This document shows positions 33,685 to 45,469 of a DNA stretch of 64,000 bases, piece after piece (position 1 is the stretch's first letter; every line of letters begins with the position of its first letter). The position numbers and the translations under genes were made by a program. Location: assembly GCA_039654915.1 (NCBI GenBank), contig CM077596.1, positions 76,571,751 to 76,635,750 of the forward strand. Reading direction: 5' to 3'. The stretch is from Aquilaria yunnanensis. Its lineage: Eukaryota; Streptophyta; Magnoliopsida; Malvales; Thymelaeaceae. The notes under the pieces were generated by a model. That model made no database searches. It was given only the letters and a program-made list of their open reading frames with translations, and was not told where the DNA came from.

Positions 33685-36597
33685 ATGGCAGGAGAAGTGG
33701 AGGCGAGCAGAAGCAACGGCAGGGAAGTTCTGCCGTCGATGATAAAGAACAAGGAGAAGAGATCGGAGGTTCACGCCAAGCTCAAGCACCAAAAGAAGCT
33801 CGAAAAGCGCAAGAAGCTCAAGGCTCGCGCGGCAGCCGAGAAGCGTGCTCTTGAGCTCGGTGAGGAGGTTACGTTTCTCTCTATTTCTTGTTCTTGAACT
33901 CGATGCTCATTGGTTTTAGAAAACAAAAATCTGAGCCGTCAGTTGCTTTCTTCAGCTCCCGCCGAGGCCAGTTCCTCGAACTATTGAGAACACGAGAGAG
34001 CCTGATGAGACAGTTTGCAAGCCCGACGATGAAGAGGTTAATTATTAGCTTTTAGTTGTTGTTGATGTTGTTTCATCGATGGCTGTTGTTTCGTTTTCGC
34101 TGTTCAAATGTCTGAATTTAGTTTCTGTTGCAGCTGTTTGCTGGAAATGATGTAGATGAATTCAGCTCCATTCTGAGGCGTGAACGAACTCCAAAGATAT
34201 TGATCACTACTTGTCGTTTTAATTCAACGGTGGGTGTTTCTGTTAGCTCTTTAAACTCCAGTGGAATTTTTTTAATTACCATTTTTCTGGAATTAATTTA
34301 TCATTTGAAATACAATTCGAAGATGCATGTTGGATTGAAATCCATGAACTCTACTGTCTACGGGACTCTAGGTTGCCTTTCATTGTAAGTTAGCTTATCG
34401 ATCATTTATGTCCTTGATTTGTGCAGAGAGGACCAGCGTTTATATCTGAGCTTCTATCAGTGATTCCCAATTCGCATTATTACAAACGAGGGACATATGA
34501 CTTGAAAAAGGTTTGGTTTTCTTTTCGTTGTCACATCATTTTTCTTTAGGGCTTGGATCAGAGGAATTTTATTGGAGATTTTAAATTTCAGATTACTGAT
34601 GATAATTTTGCAGATTGTGGAATATGCCAGAAACAAGGATTTTACTTCACTGATAGTGGTCCATACAAACAGAAGAGAACCAGGTTAGAAAAAAATTCTG
34701 GCCTTCACATATAGGGTATTGGGTGCAAATGTCTTGAATGTATTTTGCCACTCTTTCGGTTTTTGTTTTTAATATAATTTCTTACATTTGATTAATATTG
34801 GGAAAATATATTCTGAATGATAGCTGGCTTGATGATCTTGTAGATGCTTTGCTAGTCATTGGCTTGCCAGATGGACCAACAGCCCATTTCAGGCTTTCAA
34901 GTCTTGTTCTAAGGAAGGATATAAAGGTACAAAGATAATGTTTTTATTTTAATGTTAACAATGTTTTACTAAGTTAAGTTTCCATAGAGGTTCATCCAGA
35001 TATATACTTTTACATGTTGAATAGTACTATCATATGCTTAGAGAAAGAAGTTACTGATACAGAATTTATTTTGTCAAGTTGAATCATAATGCCATGTCAT
35101 GTTTCTTCTTTATTTGGTTGGACTGAAATTTCTGTCGTCTACTTGTGTTATTTGTAGAATCATGGGAATCCTACTGGACATTATCCTGAACTCGTGTTAA
35201 ATAATTTCACTACTCGATTGGGGCATCGCATAGGGAGGTTGGATTCTCGTTCTTGTTCTGTATAACTCATTCTTTCCCTGTTTTATAATGTTTTCATCCG
35301 GTCATGCGTTAACAATAGATGTTGCTAAGTTCTCGTACCAATTTCTACTAACTTTTCCCACACACTGTCAATTTTTTGGCTCCGTATATGCTGGGTCTCA
35401 AAAACTTCTGTTCTAATATTGGACAGGATGGTCCAATCACTCTTCTCACGAGAACCAAATTTTCGTGGTCGGAGAGTTGTAACTTTTCACAATCAACGGG
35501 ACTTCATATTCTTCCGACATCATAGGTTTGTGTTGTCGTAGCCTCTGGCAGTGGATCTCAAGTAAGCAGCAAGCCCTCGTTTTAATGAATTCATCTTACT
35601 TATGGATGTTCAGGTATATTTTTGAGACAAAAGAGGTTAAACATGGTGATTCCAAAGATACGAATGGAAAGGATGGGAAGAGTGAGAATGTTGCTGGAGA
35701 AAGGGTAATTGTTCGTCTCCAGGTATGACACCATTTTCTTTTCTTTTTCTTTTCTTATTTTTCTCTTTATTGGTGCAATAAACTTTGCCATGGTGTATTT
35801 GTTGATTTCACTGTATCATTCTTGTAATGAACCATGACTGAAACAGCTATCATTACTCATTGCCTTATCATGATTTTTTTTCATGCAAGCGGAAGAAACC
35901 TAGATGATGATGTTTTGAAGTTTCACCGTTATTCCCTTGTAAAGGATTGCATTTGGAGATGAGCATTGTTCGGATAAAATTGAAAAACCCAAAAAAATGA
36001 AATGAGTTTGGACAAACTGAATTTTAAACCCAAACCAACCGGATTGTATTTTGGTGGATTTGGTTTTGGTTTTTTGTTCGAAGTTTGGTTGGTTCAGTTG
36101 ATGAAAGTGAGAATTTGATCCTGCTTTAAACAATTGGGTTGGTTGGTGCCCAAACTGACCGAATAATCACTCCTAGTTGCATTTGTTAGGGCATTTAGCA
36201 TAAAATTTTGCATTTGTAAACTGTTGCCGACTCTAGTATGTTAATACTGATGCTACATGGCATTCTTAGTCAAGTTCCCGATGCATAGTGTTGGCTGTGT
36301 TTGGATTTTGTTTTTGCGAGCTTGAAAACATTGTTGAACTATGTTTTGGTGCAGGAGTGCGGACCTCGATTCACATTAAAACTGATAAGTTTGCAGCATG
36401 GAACTTTTGATCCGAGAGGCGGGGAATATGAGTGGGTTCACAAGGTAATTAACTGCAAGACATCATTGTTTAGGTATATGGGATTAATTTTGATCTGTTC
36501 GTTACCTACTTCGTTTGTCTCATGGTTTTCTTTCTTTGCACAAAACTTCAAATGCCAGGCTGACATGGACACCAGCCGAAGGAGGTTTTTCTTATAA
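33685..36597 (+). CDS. RPF1: Ribosome production factor 1 (Brix domain)
   Basis: Eleven exons with continuous frame: 33685-33867, 33956-34036, 34134-34229, 34427-34510, 34614-34683, 34844-34926, 35158-35237, 35427-35525, 35614-35722, 36355-36444 and 36559-36597. They total 1014 nt and 337 residues. RPF1 is a nucleolar protein needed for 60S pre-rRNA maturation; its Brix domain binds RNA. Seen here: a lysine-rich start ([20 protein letters not shown]), an acidic stretch around [13 protein letters not shown], then the Brix core with [46 protein letters not shown] and [17 protein letters not shown], then [36 protein letters not shown] and a C-terminal [19 protein letters not shown] followed by [10 protein letters not shown]. 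The Met at 33685 fits the known N-terminus; an upstream frame from 33564 is unrelated. No damage is seen. Confidence 0.96.
35956..36176. mobile_element. hAT-type MITE in RPF1 intron 9
   Basis: A 221-bp insert in the 632-bp intron between exons 9 and 10. TTGCATTTG at 35947-35955 is repeated at 36177-36185 as the target duplication (8 or 9 bp). The ends are GAGATGAGCATTGTTCGG and, reverse-complemented, CTAGGAGTGATTATTCGG. It is non-coding. Confidence 0.8.
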
Positions 36598-38729
36598 TGG
36601 CCGGTATTGTTCTGTCGTTCTTTTCCAATACTCTAGCGGATAACCAGTGCCTGCAACTTAGAGGCGAAGTTAAAATCAACGCCTGCGTCATGCAGCCTTG
36701 CTCCCCTCGGGGAGGTCTGCATGTTTTTTTCGGCCCTTAAGGTTTTTGTTTCTAGTAGAAGCGTTGGATTCATTCTGTTAAATATAATACTCCAGGCTGA
36801 CAGTATCAGGGTGAATTCCATGTTAGTTGGAGTTAATCTATAGTACATATGCAATAAATTTGAATTAAGCAAATAGAATATGATTGAGTTTTTGTATTAA
36901 ATTTGGTATTAGCATAGAATAAAATTTAAATTTAATACTATAACTTTTTCGCATTGAACCTACCTTTTTTTTTTCTCAACAAAGGTAAGTTTTTGTAATA
37001 AAGAGTACCATCGATCAAATCTTTTAACTGTCATTGTAAATCAGTCTTGGTCTCCATTTTGTTGCAAATTGATTGGTTTGTAATACTAGGTATGCATGGA
37101 AACCCGATTCACGATGAAAAACTGTAGTTTAAATGTTAAAAAAATTACGATGCAAATTGAATTTATTAAGAAACAATTGCTAAATAATTTAAATAGTAAT
37201 TTAAAAAGTTGATGCTTTTAATATTGTTTAAAAGAGGCGAAGACTCTAACTTTTACATACATTTCATAAAATTCTTAAATGAACATTGTTTGCAAACAAC
37301 TAATGGCTAGTTTGTGTGAGGTGAATGTGTTCAACGAACGTGCTGTCATCGATCAGATCTGCCGGTCAAAATTGATGATGGTGGCTGTTGAACAAGAGAA
37401 GGTCCGTTTTTAAGTAGCATTACGTACTCTACTGCTGAAGCCTTTGTCTGTACTCTCCCAAGTTGAGCACTCTGATATAGCTTCAAAATCAAATCACCTC
37501 AAGCTCGGCCTACGAACAGTTGCCTCGACCACCATCGGAGTCTGTGGTGATGACACCATTGGGATTGGTCTTCCTCCGCAGCCCCAGCTCCTGCTCCCAC
37601 TTGTTCCAAGCTTGACTTAATTCAATCTTCCCAATCATTGAAAATTCCACTTGTGTGAATTTGAATCAAATTTATAATTTAGAAATGACAAATGTCGAGA
37701 GACACCATCTTCGTTGTTCTCCAATTTTGCGAATGCTTTACCATGCAATTCCCCATCAATTCTTCTTCGTCAAAATGACATTGGAAATTCATCCTAATTT
37801 GAGAGAGGCTTGGTCAATTCTGTTGCAGTGAAGCAACAGTAAGTGAACGTGCATGGTGTGCAACCAGAAGCAATCAGTTCAAAAGGCCTTTTCCTAGGAC
37901 CTCATGACCAAGGATCTCTATAAATTTGCCCAAATCCTTCAACATGTCAATGAGAACCGCTACCATCTACTAGATCTGATTCCGTTGTTGATCTCAATGA
38001 TGATAGACAAGCAGAAGACTGGGAGAAATTAGAACAAGCAACATTGATTGGACAGAATACCATGACCTGGACAACCATCTCCATAATCAGTAAGGTAATG
38101 ATTATAACTAGTACAAGGAGCATTATTATCCTTGATCAGATTCTTTATTAGATCATTTTCTGACACAAATTTGATCTTTGGTGCTACTAGCTCCACAAGT
38201 ATCAAGCTTTGGCGAAGCAAATGCCCACTATTTAGCCTCCTCTGATCAACTATAGGCTTCCTCATCTCCTTCCATGCCCCGATTCGATGTCAGCATGTTT
38301 TGGGGTCAAGCTTGAGACTTGTTGAGTTAGTGCACAAGTCAGGCCACAAGCTTCAAAGGGTTTGAATTTACACAAACGGTGGGTCTATGGTAACAGAGAA
38401 ACGATCTACTCCACCATAAGTTGTTGTTGATGTGCGAGGGTGATATTGTTCCACTTCATTATCATTTTGCTTCAACTAAAAACCAGATCATTAGCTACCC
38501 GGGAACTCGATCCAAAAGAGTGCATGGAAAGTAGAGATGTTAATGGATATTTTCCCCAATGGATATTCTACTATATCCTATTTGATGGATAAAATTTTTT
38601 TCACAATTAAATAAATTTGGAGTAGACGTGGATTTTTTTTCTTTTGTACCCGCTACATGTGGCATGTGGGTAGGATGCGGGTTTACGCCTACCCTTCTTA
38701 TATCCTACCCGCATAATTCTTACTATATA
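36598..38729. other. Intergenic, no confident gene
   Basis: 36598-36900 includes the RPF1 3' flank. Text at 37430-38290 is less AT-rich and gives a 78-codon minus-strand frame (38029-38265), but I recognise no family. It may be a decayed gene or old element. Confidence 0.4.
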
Positions 38730-39449
38730 CTCCATTCGTCCCACTTTTTTTGTATTATATTCCTTTTCAGGTCATTCCAAATTCTTTGCATCATTTTCTT
38801 TTTTGGTAAGTTTTACAGTGCAAAATGACTATTATACCCTCATATCACATTCACTTTCACCTTCCAATCTCGTCTCAAACGCCTCTTCCTCTTCTTTTCT
38901 TCCTCCGGTGTGATCGACGGATTCGGTTGCCTCCGTCTCCACCATCACTTGTCAGCCTCTGCTTCTGCCAACATCCATTCACCTCCGTCATCATCTTAAT
39001 CTCTTTGAATTGCTTGTCTATCAGAGATCACTAGCCTCTTTTTGACTACCATTGGGATCTCAAGTATGACATCTTGGAATCTGAAATCAATGAGGTTCAT
39101 GCTATGGGCCGCTCGTTGGATCAAAATTGATGGATCGAGTTCAACGTTAGAATCAAAGTGCGCGGATCGAGGTGAGTCAATGCAGCGTGCTTTTTAATCA
39201 TCAATTCATGTTTTAGTGATGTGAAGGTTGATAACTAGGGATTTCAATGGCTAGAGAAATGCCGATTTATTGAGGATGATTTGTTTCAATTTAAAGTGTT
39301 TCCAAGCTGGAATCAGAGAAGGCAAAAAAGACTATTTTGTTTCGTTGCTGTAAGTGATGGAGAAGAATATGGACAAATTGGTAAATGTATGAGCTTTTGT
39401 AAGCTGCTTGTCAAATGAAAATTTTGCAAAAAATGTGACATGAATGGAG
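38730..39449. mobile_element. Stowaway/mariner-like TIR element with non-AT-rich interior
   Basis: The left end is CTCCATTCGTCCCACTTTTT. The reverse complement of the right end is CTCCATTCATGTCACATTTT. Both are flanked by TA (38728-38729 and 39450-39451). The CTCC start and TA duplication fit Stowaway. At 720 bp it is long for a MITE, and its interior (about 38870-39360) is pyrimidine-rich and unlike the AT-rich arms. Confidence 0.72.
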
Positions 39450-39657
39450 TATAAAGTGGTGTGGGCTTATTTGCTGTTATTGAACAACAATTCCATGATG
39501 TCGTTTTTTACGTTTGATTTAGGTAATGGCTAAAGCCCTATTTTAGTTCTTCATCTTTCGAAGTATGTTCACTAGGTTCTAAAAACTTTATCACGTGACA
39601 ACTGGGACCCCAAATTTTAGTTACACCTACGCATGAAAATGACATGTTTTTGTTTTC

Positions 39658-40172
39658 GGCCTAAAGCCCTTTTTGCCACCTGAACTTTTTCAACTCATAC
39701 CTTTTACCCCTGGACTTTTACTCAGTTCAACTTGCCTTTCAAACTTTGCAAACTAGAACATTTTACCCCTTAGCTCGATTAAATAGAGAATGTGTACTAA
39801 AATAAAAATAAAAATAGAATTGAAGAGCTCACTAAATCATTTTTCCAATAATTGACCCTTTTGAGCAAACAATAAATACAAAGACTTCAGTTTCACATTT
39901 GAGATTGTCTATCTTTCCTTTATTTTTGCCTATAAATTTATGTTAAAGCTTCTTATTATTTGTTTATAAGAGTAAAAAATTGGACAAATCATTTAGTTAG
40001 GCTTTCAATTTTTCTTTTATTTTTATTTTAGTACACATTCTTCATTTAATTGGACCGAGGGGTTAAAAGTCCCAATCTGTAAAATTTGATGGGTGAGTCG
40101 AACTGAATCGAAGTTCAGGGGGTAAAAGGTCTGAGATGGAAAAGTTCAGGGGGCAAAAAGGGCTTTAGGCCT
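39658..40172. mobile_element. MULE-type MITE with long TIRs and 10-bp TSD
   Basis: The 515-bp element begins GGCCTAAAGCCCTTTTTGCC and its right end is the exact reverse complement for 20 bp. Similarity of the arms continues for about 170 bp, to an AATGTGTACTAAAATAAAAA phrase. TTTTGTTTTC is duplicated at 39648-39657 and 40173-40182. TIR length and a 9-11 bp duplication indicate the Mutator superfamily. There is no coding frame. Confidence 0.93.
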
Positions 40173-40182
40173 TTTGTTTTCC

Positions 40183-40690
40183 CTAAACCCTACTTCCGGT
40201 GTCAGAATTTTCTCCCTCCAGCCCGAAGAACCCCAGCCCGCAAAGAAGAATATACCACAACCGTGTCTTTCATCGTTTCATCGTTTTGGTTTGGACATCT
40301 GTTGTGAGAGAGATCGCCGATTTCTGGCGAGCATTATTAGGAGGCAAAGGCGCGGGATTGCTGTCGGCAGGTTTAGGGATTTCCAGGGTTTTGCCTTAGC
40401 CGGTAAGGCGAACCGAGATTCAGTTCTCGAAGGTGGCCTTCTTGGACAGCAATTGGATCAGCGATGGCCACGTCGAAATCGATGACGTGGATGGCATGGT
40501 GACTCATCCGAAATCTGAATCGCCGGTCCATCTTCTTCCCATCCCATCCGGCAGCAGCTAGAGCATCTTCCTGTAAGCCGCCGCCTACTCGTCCTTCACC
40601 ACCCGAAGCTTCCGCCTGGCACCGCTTTTTTCCTTCCTGCACACTCAGTAGGGACTCGAGCGAGGTGAGAAAGGAGGAGCCCATCCTGAT
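40183..40690 (+). other. GC-richer region with telo-box: possible orphan promoter or 5' exon
   Basis: A CCCTAAACCCTA telo-box right after the MITE is followed by about 500 bp of markedly GC- and CpG-richer DNA. It contains several short frames on both strands and a GAGGTGAGAAAGG donor-like site near 40663. No protein family is recognised and downstream exons were not found, so I do not call a gene. It could be the 5' part of a decayed or non-coding transcript unit. Confidence 0.4.
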
Positions 40691-41140
40691 TCATATTTTT
40701 ACCTTGAAGTGCTCAACGGTTTTGTATTGTTTGGAATGATCGGTTTGTAGTCTACCAACACCTTCAGTATTATTTAATGAAATTTTGTTTTTGCCTATTG
40801 GGTTTTGATGATTATATATTTCTGGTTTTGGCAGGTCAGGCTATTTTAGTTGATGTCCCAGAGATAACATAACTATCTATGAACTTTGTACTTTTGCCTC
40901 TTAGTTTCCGATTCCTCAATGGAACAGTTTGGAGCTCGTTGCTGATCACTTAAGTAATTATATATCTCCGATACCTTTGGTTTGCTCATGAAGATGGTTT
41001 CCTCTTCTTTTTATGCTTTATTCTTTATTTATCTTATTGTCTCTTAGATGTGAGTATTCTGGGTTTATTTGTACCGCTAACAGAGCCTACGCTGAGCTTT
41101 GTGATTGACGAGGACAACATATTTAGATTATAAAAGGTAC

Positions 41141-41222
41141 CCAAAAGGGAGTTCAAGGTATAAAACTCCAAAAATATCTAACAAAGAAGTTAATTATATA
41201 TCTTACTTGAACTCCCTTTTGG
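41141..41222. repeat. Hairpin with 17-bp perfect arms
   Basis: CCAAAAGGGAGTTCAAG at 41141-41157 and its exact reverse complement at 41206-41222 enclose a 48-nt loop. Pairing hardly extends beyond the arms. It could be a tiny element or a small-RNA precursor-like fold. Confidence 0.85.
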
Positions 41223-41414
41223 TTTATGTTAGCTGATCGCTTAAGTAATTTTGTGATGTTCAGGGCAAGAGGAAGTTGATAACCCTCTTAGTGGTTTCAC
41301 TTGAATTGGTAAATGGAATAATCTCTAATCAGTTTTTCCTTCCATCTATCTTCTCACCATTTTGTAAGTTCAATTGCTTCTTTCATTTTCCATTTTTTAT
41401 CGTTAATATTCTTT

Positions 41415-41477
41415 TGATAATATATAAGCATATCTTCAATTGTGTTAATAATATATAAGCATATCTTCAATTGATTA
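41415..41477 (+). repeat. 33-bp tandem repeat
   Basis: The phrase AATATATAAGCATATCTTCA followed by ATTG occurs twice, at about 41418 and 41449, in adjacent units. Confidence 0.85.
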
Positions 41478-44400
41478 TTCTATCATCTCTACATGTGCTT
41501 TCAAAATTTCTATTGTTTACTTATCTTCTATGTTATTATTTGTTTTTGTCCCCTAAACTAGAGCTTATGTTTCATGCAATACTAATTTTGGTGTAAACAA
41601 AATCTCCAAAAAGGAGTTTTTGTTAGATTGCTGCAATATTTCAATGGACTTCTGATGTGCTTGCCCTCTCTTGGTCCACTTTCTCTCACTCTTTGAACTG
41701 TATTTATTTTTTGAAAATTCTTGCATAGCTTTAGAATACCAGGAGCTGATTATGCCTATGCTTGCTTAAAGTGTATATTTATTTTGGTTCTTTTGCTTTC
41801 AGTTTTTTATGCTATAGTGAAGTTGGTTTGTTTTCTTTGGTATGTCCAAATTGGTTTTGGTCATTCCTCCATTGTGTTTGTTTTTTCCTTTCTTTGCTCA
41901 ATGTGTTAGCCAGATATGTTTTGGATTTTTCAAGTGAATATGTTTTCTATTTTCCCTCCCTGATATATACATGGTTTAGTAACTCCTTAAATGCTGTCTT
42001 TTTGGCATGGTTTAGTTGTTGTTTGTGGTTTACAATGATTTTGGTTTCGTCTTTTTTTGGGTGATATATTGTTCTTTTTGGTTTTTGCTTTGGAATGTTC
42101 TTTCTTTTGCTTCCTTTGGGCATGATATCGTATTTTCTTAATTACTTTTACTAACGTGAGGGAACTTTTATAAGTTAATTTGTAGGACTGTTTTTTTGCT
42201 GATTTATCTGGCTCTGGTTTTGAACTACAGCTGCCTTTTGGTTCTAACACTTACTCCTCGGCTGCAAAGCTGTTTCAAGTCAGTATTTTTTTTCTCGTAT
42301 TTACTCATGACACTAAATTCCTAGCTGTAGAACAATCTAAAGGTAAAGAATGAAAAGAGGATAGGATACATGTTAGTCATTTGTATGAGTAAAGTATTTT
42401 GATGTCCTCTCCTGGAATGCAATAAGATGTTTGATTTTGTGTTTGTTGTCCTTTTTCTTTTTACATTTACAATGTGTTATATGCCTTTTTGTTTGTCAGA
42501 TCATTATTTGCATCTTCTCAACCGTTTTTGCTGATATTCTCAGTTCTACTTTATGCGATATGTGAGTTGGTTCATTTTTTCCCCTTTGAACTCTCTTCAA
42601 CGCATATTGAAACAATGCTGTGGCTTGAATCATTTATTGTCCTTGGATAAACTTACATCAATGTTAAGATCCTACGTGGAGAAGTGGCATAATAAAAAGT
42701 TATGATATTGTGTTACCATTTTCTTGTTTCTATGTTTATTTCATTTTTCCTCGAGCAATCTCAATTCAACATGAAGAAAGGTAAAAAAAAAAAATATTTT
42801 AAAAAAAGACGAAACCTTTCCCGTTACACTCGGTTCCTTTTGTATTGTTTATAATCGGAGGAAGTTCTTTGGGAAGCTGGTTTTGTTAACTATTCTCTTA
42901 GCAGAGTTCAAAATTAGTTTAAGTTTTTCTGTTTTTTTTTTTTTTCCGAGTTACAGAGTTGGGCAGACAGTGATTAGTTCCTTTAGCAGACTTGACATAC
43001 TAAGTCATTCTATCTATTTATAAGGTTGTCTGTTTATGTCAAAATTCTCTGTCAAGTATCCATTTGCCCAAAATTGAAGCAATCTAATTTTTGTGGGCGC
43101 TATCTTCATTAGAGAATGTTGCAATAGTTTTCTTTCTTTCTTTATTTTTTTTTTTTTGGTTCCTTTTGTTTATTTTGTTTTTCTATAACATATACTTGCA
43201 CTTTTCTTTAATCTATGATGCCTCAGACAGAGTTAGAAGAATGGTAAGATATGTGCCTTGATTGTCCAACAAATTGTAAAACAATAGAGTGATGCCTACC
43301 TTGATTATGCTGGGTGTAAATATCATTGTATTAGTTTGCATCTACTAATATTTTGCATCAGTAAGGATGTAAGAATTCCCAAAGACCTTTGCAGTGTTTT
43401 CGAGAAAGAAAATGGCGTTGACACAATAAGTTTGGTTGTTCTATCACTTGCAACGAATGAAACGGGTGTAAAAGAACTGTAATTTTTAATGAAAATGACA
43501 GTCACATGGCTGCCTATTTGCCTATGGTTAACTATCGATGTGTGTCGTGTTTTCCAAACAGATGTTTCCTTTAAATTGATATAAAGCCAGTTTGTTTCGT
43601 TTTAATAGGTTGATATTAATGCGTTTTTTCAACAAGGCTTAGGGAAAAGCAATGGGATCCACATTTTTGCACTGATTTTGGATTTCAATTTCTCAAAAAT
43701 CACGTGTGCCATGCTTTCTGCACTTTCATCAGCCCCCTCAACGGTCTTTCCATGCCTCTCGTCTCCTACACGAACTCCATCAGTAGAATGGTGAAACTCC
43801 GGATACCAGGTCAGATCTGTTCAGCAATGTGAAGGAGGCATCATCACACTCAGATGAATCTTTTTGTGCACACAGTCTTGATGCCGGCCCATGGATCTTT
43901 AATGATCTCCGTCAAATCGGCCGTCACTGGGATCTGTTGACGGTGAGAAATCGAGAAACCTAAATCTCTTAGCTCTCAAATTTTTCCAGAAGAATAAAAA
44001 AAAGGAAAGCAGATGAGAGAGGCCTAAGTTACCTCAGTGAGCTGAAAGCCTTCATGATTAATGGAATTGTTGACAGAAGAAGAAGTAAGAGTGATTTGGT
44101 TGAAATTCGCCGGCAATTGCTGGCTACGAAAACAACCTGCAAGGAGAATGAGAGAGAGGGGTTGAAGGATTACATGGTACGGATGCAAAATTTTCTAACT
44201 TTGAGAGCAAATGTTATCTGGTTTCATAATGAATCCATCCCAATCAGCAAAAATATATTAATTGATTTGTGTTAAAATGAAACGAACTGGCAGTTTATCT
44301 ACATGGGAAAGCATATAATCATTCCTTGAAGCCATCTTGTTGCAAGGTAGAGGCTTCATTTCTAGCACACACACCCACATAATAATAATAATAATAATTT

Positions 44401-45469
44401 ACAAAACAACCTAATTTATTTGGATGCTTGCAATTGGAACTAAGTTTCATTGTAAAACAAAGACAATATAATTAGGGCGAAGCTCAAGGAATGTTTTCAC
44501 ATATTTTTTTTTGCAAAGCTATACGCTTACTGTTAAGTGCATGCTCATTTCACTAATTTAATTTAGATAAATCCTTTAAGATTTATTCATGGCTAAGCAA
44601 ATTTTTATTTTTATTATTAATATTTTTTTTTGTAAGATCAATTTTAGTAATTGTTATTAAGGTATTTTATTATAGAATTACTATTTTTCTATTATAGTAG
44701 TATGTAGTGGACATGTGGATTTTACCCGATCTCACACTCCTTAAAATGAATAAAATATAGATGTTTAAATTATAAAACAGATAAATAGTGGATAAGATAT
44801 GAATTTAGTATATAACATAATATCAGGTTTAGCACTACTCTACCCTCTTCCTGTCTAATGCAATTCTTAATGAAGAATGTTAATGTATGTGACCATGGGT
44901 ATTAATTCTAATGTATTATTATTACATTATTATTATGCAAAGTGATTGTTTTGTCCATATTTCAATTCATTGAGATCTTTATTATTATTTTTTTTCTTTC
45001 ACAGCATAACAATAAAAGGAAAACTGATGAAACACTTGTTTTTAAAATACAAAATTTAAACTATATTTTTAAAAATTCTTAAAGTGTAAAATTTAAATCA
45101 ATATAATCTAACTAAATAAAAATTATTAATAACATATTGTTTCAAAATTTATCCGAGACACAGCGCACCGACACGGTGCACTTATTACATGATAGATTGC
45201 TTTTCAGTCCACTTCACGCTCAGGTCTTCAACTTTTTAGTCCTCTCTGGGCATTGAACTTTATGGCTCCCCAGATGAGATGGGGCCCTGGTTCTTGCGGC
45301 TCCATGTTTTTATGCTCAGCTTCTTGAGGAAGTAGATGTTATGATTATTTACAACTTACAAGCCACAAGTCAGTAAGTCCACTTTCTCTGACCTTCCACT
45401 TAACGCTTGATTTTCACTGCTACTGTCTCTTCGCTCACGTTTTAGTCATTAATTTATTCTTTCAGGTGT

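Larger units (their letters stand above)
40691..45469. other. Intergenic, T-rich, no gene seen
   Basis: T-rich and AT-rich DNA. Apart from the hairpin and small tandem repeat listed separately, it has an (AAT)n run near 44376-44398. A GC-richer patch at 43660-43960 could not be assigned to a gene. Its distal end (about 45170-45470) should hold the NAC gene promoter and leader. Confidence 0.45.

Noticed and set aside
38029..38265. 78-codon minus-strand frame
   Set aside because: No recognisable domain, no splice partners and no start context; left as unassigned.
40373..40684. 103-codon minus-strand frame in the GC-rich patch
   Set aside because: Long frames are expected by chance in this composition; no motif or supporting exon was found.
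43660..43960. Possible gene fragment in a GC-richer patch
   Set aside because: Short blocks on the minus strand look protein-like but match no family I can name.
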